Source: Mammaliicoccus sp. Dog046
GTDB taxonomy: Bacteria; Bacillota; Bacilli; Staphylococcales; Staphylococcaceae
DNA length: 64,000 bases
Reading direction: 5' to 3'
Assembly (NCBI RefSeq): GCF_034039665.1
Contig: NZ_CP120131.1
Coordinates: forward strand, 1,846,446 to 1,910,445
This document shows, piece after piece, positions 62,865-64,000 of this stretch; within the stretch, counting starts at the first letter, position 1; each line of letters begins with the position of its first letter. The translations under genes and the position numbers were made by a program. The notes below the pieces were generated by a model. That model had not been told where the DNA came from. It worked only from the letters and a program-made list of their open reading frames with translations, and searched no databases.

Positions 62865-64000
62865 TTATTTACTTCAAATTTAACTTCATCGTTTTCAAGA
62901 TACACATTTATTTCTGTACCTTCTTTTAATTCTTCACCTATCATTAATCTAGCTAATGGTGTTTCAATTTGTCTTTGTACAAATCGTTTCAATGGTCGTG
63001 CACCAAATTGAGGTTCATATGCTTCTTGTGCAATCCATTCTTTAACACTTTGATTTACATTAATTTTAATATGTTGATCAACTAATCTCATATTAAGGTG
63101 ATTAATGATGTGGTCTACAATATAACTCATATCTTTAACAGATAATGGTTTAAATAATACAATATCATCCATTCTGTTTAGAATTTCTGGTTTGAAGTAA
63201 GCATGTAAGCTTTCATCAACTTTCTTTTTAGCTGATGCTTCAATCTCTCCATCTTCTGTCACACCATCTAACAGATATTGAGACCCTATATTACTTGTCA
63301 TAATGATGATTGTATTTTTAAAGTCTACACTTCTACCTTTTGCGTCAGTTAATCTACCTTCATCTAATAACTGAAGTAATACATTAAATACATCATTATG
63401 CGCCTTCTCTATTTCATCAAGTAAGATTACTGAATATGGCTGTCTTCTAACAGCTTCAGTTAATTGTCCACCTTCTTCATATCCTACATATCCTGGAGGT
63501 GCACCAATTAGTCGTGCCACTGAATGTTTCTCCATGTATTCGCTCATATCAATGCGAATCATATGTTTCTCAGAATCAAACAATGTAGATGCTAATGTTT
63601 TAGCTAATTCTGTTTTACCTACACCTGTAGGACCTAAGAATAAGAAACTTCCGATTGGTCTGTTTGGATCTTTAATGCCTGCTCTTGCTCTTACAACTGC
63701 ATCAGAAACAAGATCTACCGCTTCATTTTGACCAACAACTCTTTCATGTAGAATATCTGAAAGTTTAAGTAGTTTCTCTCTTTCTGTTTCTACTAATCTC
63801 GATACTGGTATTCCTGTCCACTGACTCACAATGTATCCAATTTCCTCATCCGTCACAATTTCTCGAATTAATCGATCATGATCGTGACCTGTTTCTTCTG
63901 CAAATGATTCTTCTAAGTCTTTTAATTCAGCTTCAAGTTGAGGAATTTTACCATGCTTTAATTCTGCTGCTTTTGCTAAGTCATATTGATTTTCAGCATT
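62861..64000 (-). CDS. clpB: Chaperone ClpB, C-terminal part (5' end outside window)
   Basis: The frame is open to base 64000, so the gene begins outside the window and only the last 379 residues are seen. They include the end of the ClpB middle coiled-coil domain ([17 protein letters not shown]). The second AAA+ module follows, with [18 protein letters not shown], Walker [14 protein letters not shown], the pore loop GYVGYEEGG, Walker [12 protein letters not shown] and the D2-small domain. The ATG at 63856 is internal. ClpB disaggregates heat-damaged proteins with DnaK. No ClpP-binding IGF loop is seen in the visible part. Confidence 0.95.
   Translation of the reverse strand, partial: NAENQYDLAKAAELKHGKIPQLEAELKDLEESFAEETGHDHDRLIREIVTDEEIGYIVSQWTGIPVSRLVETEREKLLKLSDILHERVVGQNEAVDLVSDAVVRARAGIKDPNRPIGSFLFLGPTGVGKTELAKTLASTLFDSEKHMIRIDMSEYMEKHSVARLIGAPPGYVGYEEGGQLTEAVRRQPYSVILLDEIEKAHNDVFNVLLQLLDEGRLTDAKGRSVDFKNTIIIMTSNIGSQYLLDGVTEDGEIEASAKKKVDESLHAYFKPEILNRMDDIVLFKPLSVKDMSYIVDHIINHLNMRLVDQHIKINVNQSVKEWIAQEAYEPQFGARPLKRFVQRQIETPLARLMIGEELKEGTEINVYLENDEVKFEVNK

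Overview
The window is low-GC chromosomal DNA from a Staphylococcaceae member. The evidence is gene content and order: fabH-fabF, an opp operon, trpS, spx, mecA, coiA, pepF, the small RNA RsaE, yjbH, a globin gene, relQ-nadK-rluD, mgtE, cpaA, fabI, alsT, ltaA-ugtP, murE (lysine type, DNPA motif), prfC, htrA-like and ktrD, then comK. As I remember it, this is the Staphylococcus aureus backbone read backwards. The exact species cannot be fixed. A FloT-type flotillin, an orphan KinB-like sensor kinase and abundant intergenic hairpin arrays suggest a non-aureus species, perhaps of the sciuri (Mammaliicoccus) group, but that is only a guess.

Positions 1-4750 look accessory: two tandem paralogous lipoproteins, a triplicated small Sm-like gene with an exact 277-bp period, a small membrane protein, an unrecognised coupled gene pair and a short-chain dehydrogenase, ending at tRNA-Ser and tRNA-Asn genes. 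Positions 5250-16230 carry comK, an IDEAL-domain gene behind a CodY-like box, lplA, a flotillin, an SDR/Rrf2/YhgE-type operon, a 5'-nucleotidase-fold protein lacking several metal ligands, and the orphan kinase. Positions 16265-31630 hold ktrD, htrA-like, a TerC metal exporter behind a yybP-ykoY manganese riboswitch, prfC, yueH, murE, the glycolipid/LTA pair ugtP-ltaA, yjcG-yjcH, alsT and an AI-2E family gene.

Positions 31678-47066 hold fabI, ion transport (cpaA, mgtE), the relQ-nadK-rluD cluster, the competence and proteostasis genes yjbH, coiA, mecA and spx, RsaE, pepF and trpS. Positions 47779-59248 are one large oligopeptide uptake locus: oppBCDF followed by four different OppA-like lipoproteins, with CodY-like boxes at its promoter and before the first oppA. 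The right end has fabHF behind a FapR-type operator, and the C-terminal part of clpB, which runs off the window. Physiologically the window couples peptide uptake, fatty-acid synthesis, envelope building (murE, LTA), K+/Mg2+/Mn2+ homeostasis and the Spx/MecA/YjbH/ComK regulatory network.

The least explained signal is a set of intergenic tandem arrays of short inverted repeats at six loci. Their periods are exact: 52, 40, 131, 130 and 51 bp, and one array is too short to give a period. At least two hairpin families recur at different loci with the hairpin conserved and the spacer specific to the locus. An identical 80-bp MITE-like element sits beside two of the arrays, and a shared ATTTTTTAGCG motif lies next to four of them. 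Twice in this window (alsT-yjcH and mecA-coiA) an intrinsic terminator contains the next gene's Shine-Dalgarno sequence in its 3' arm.
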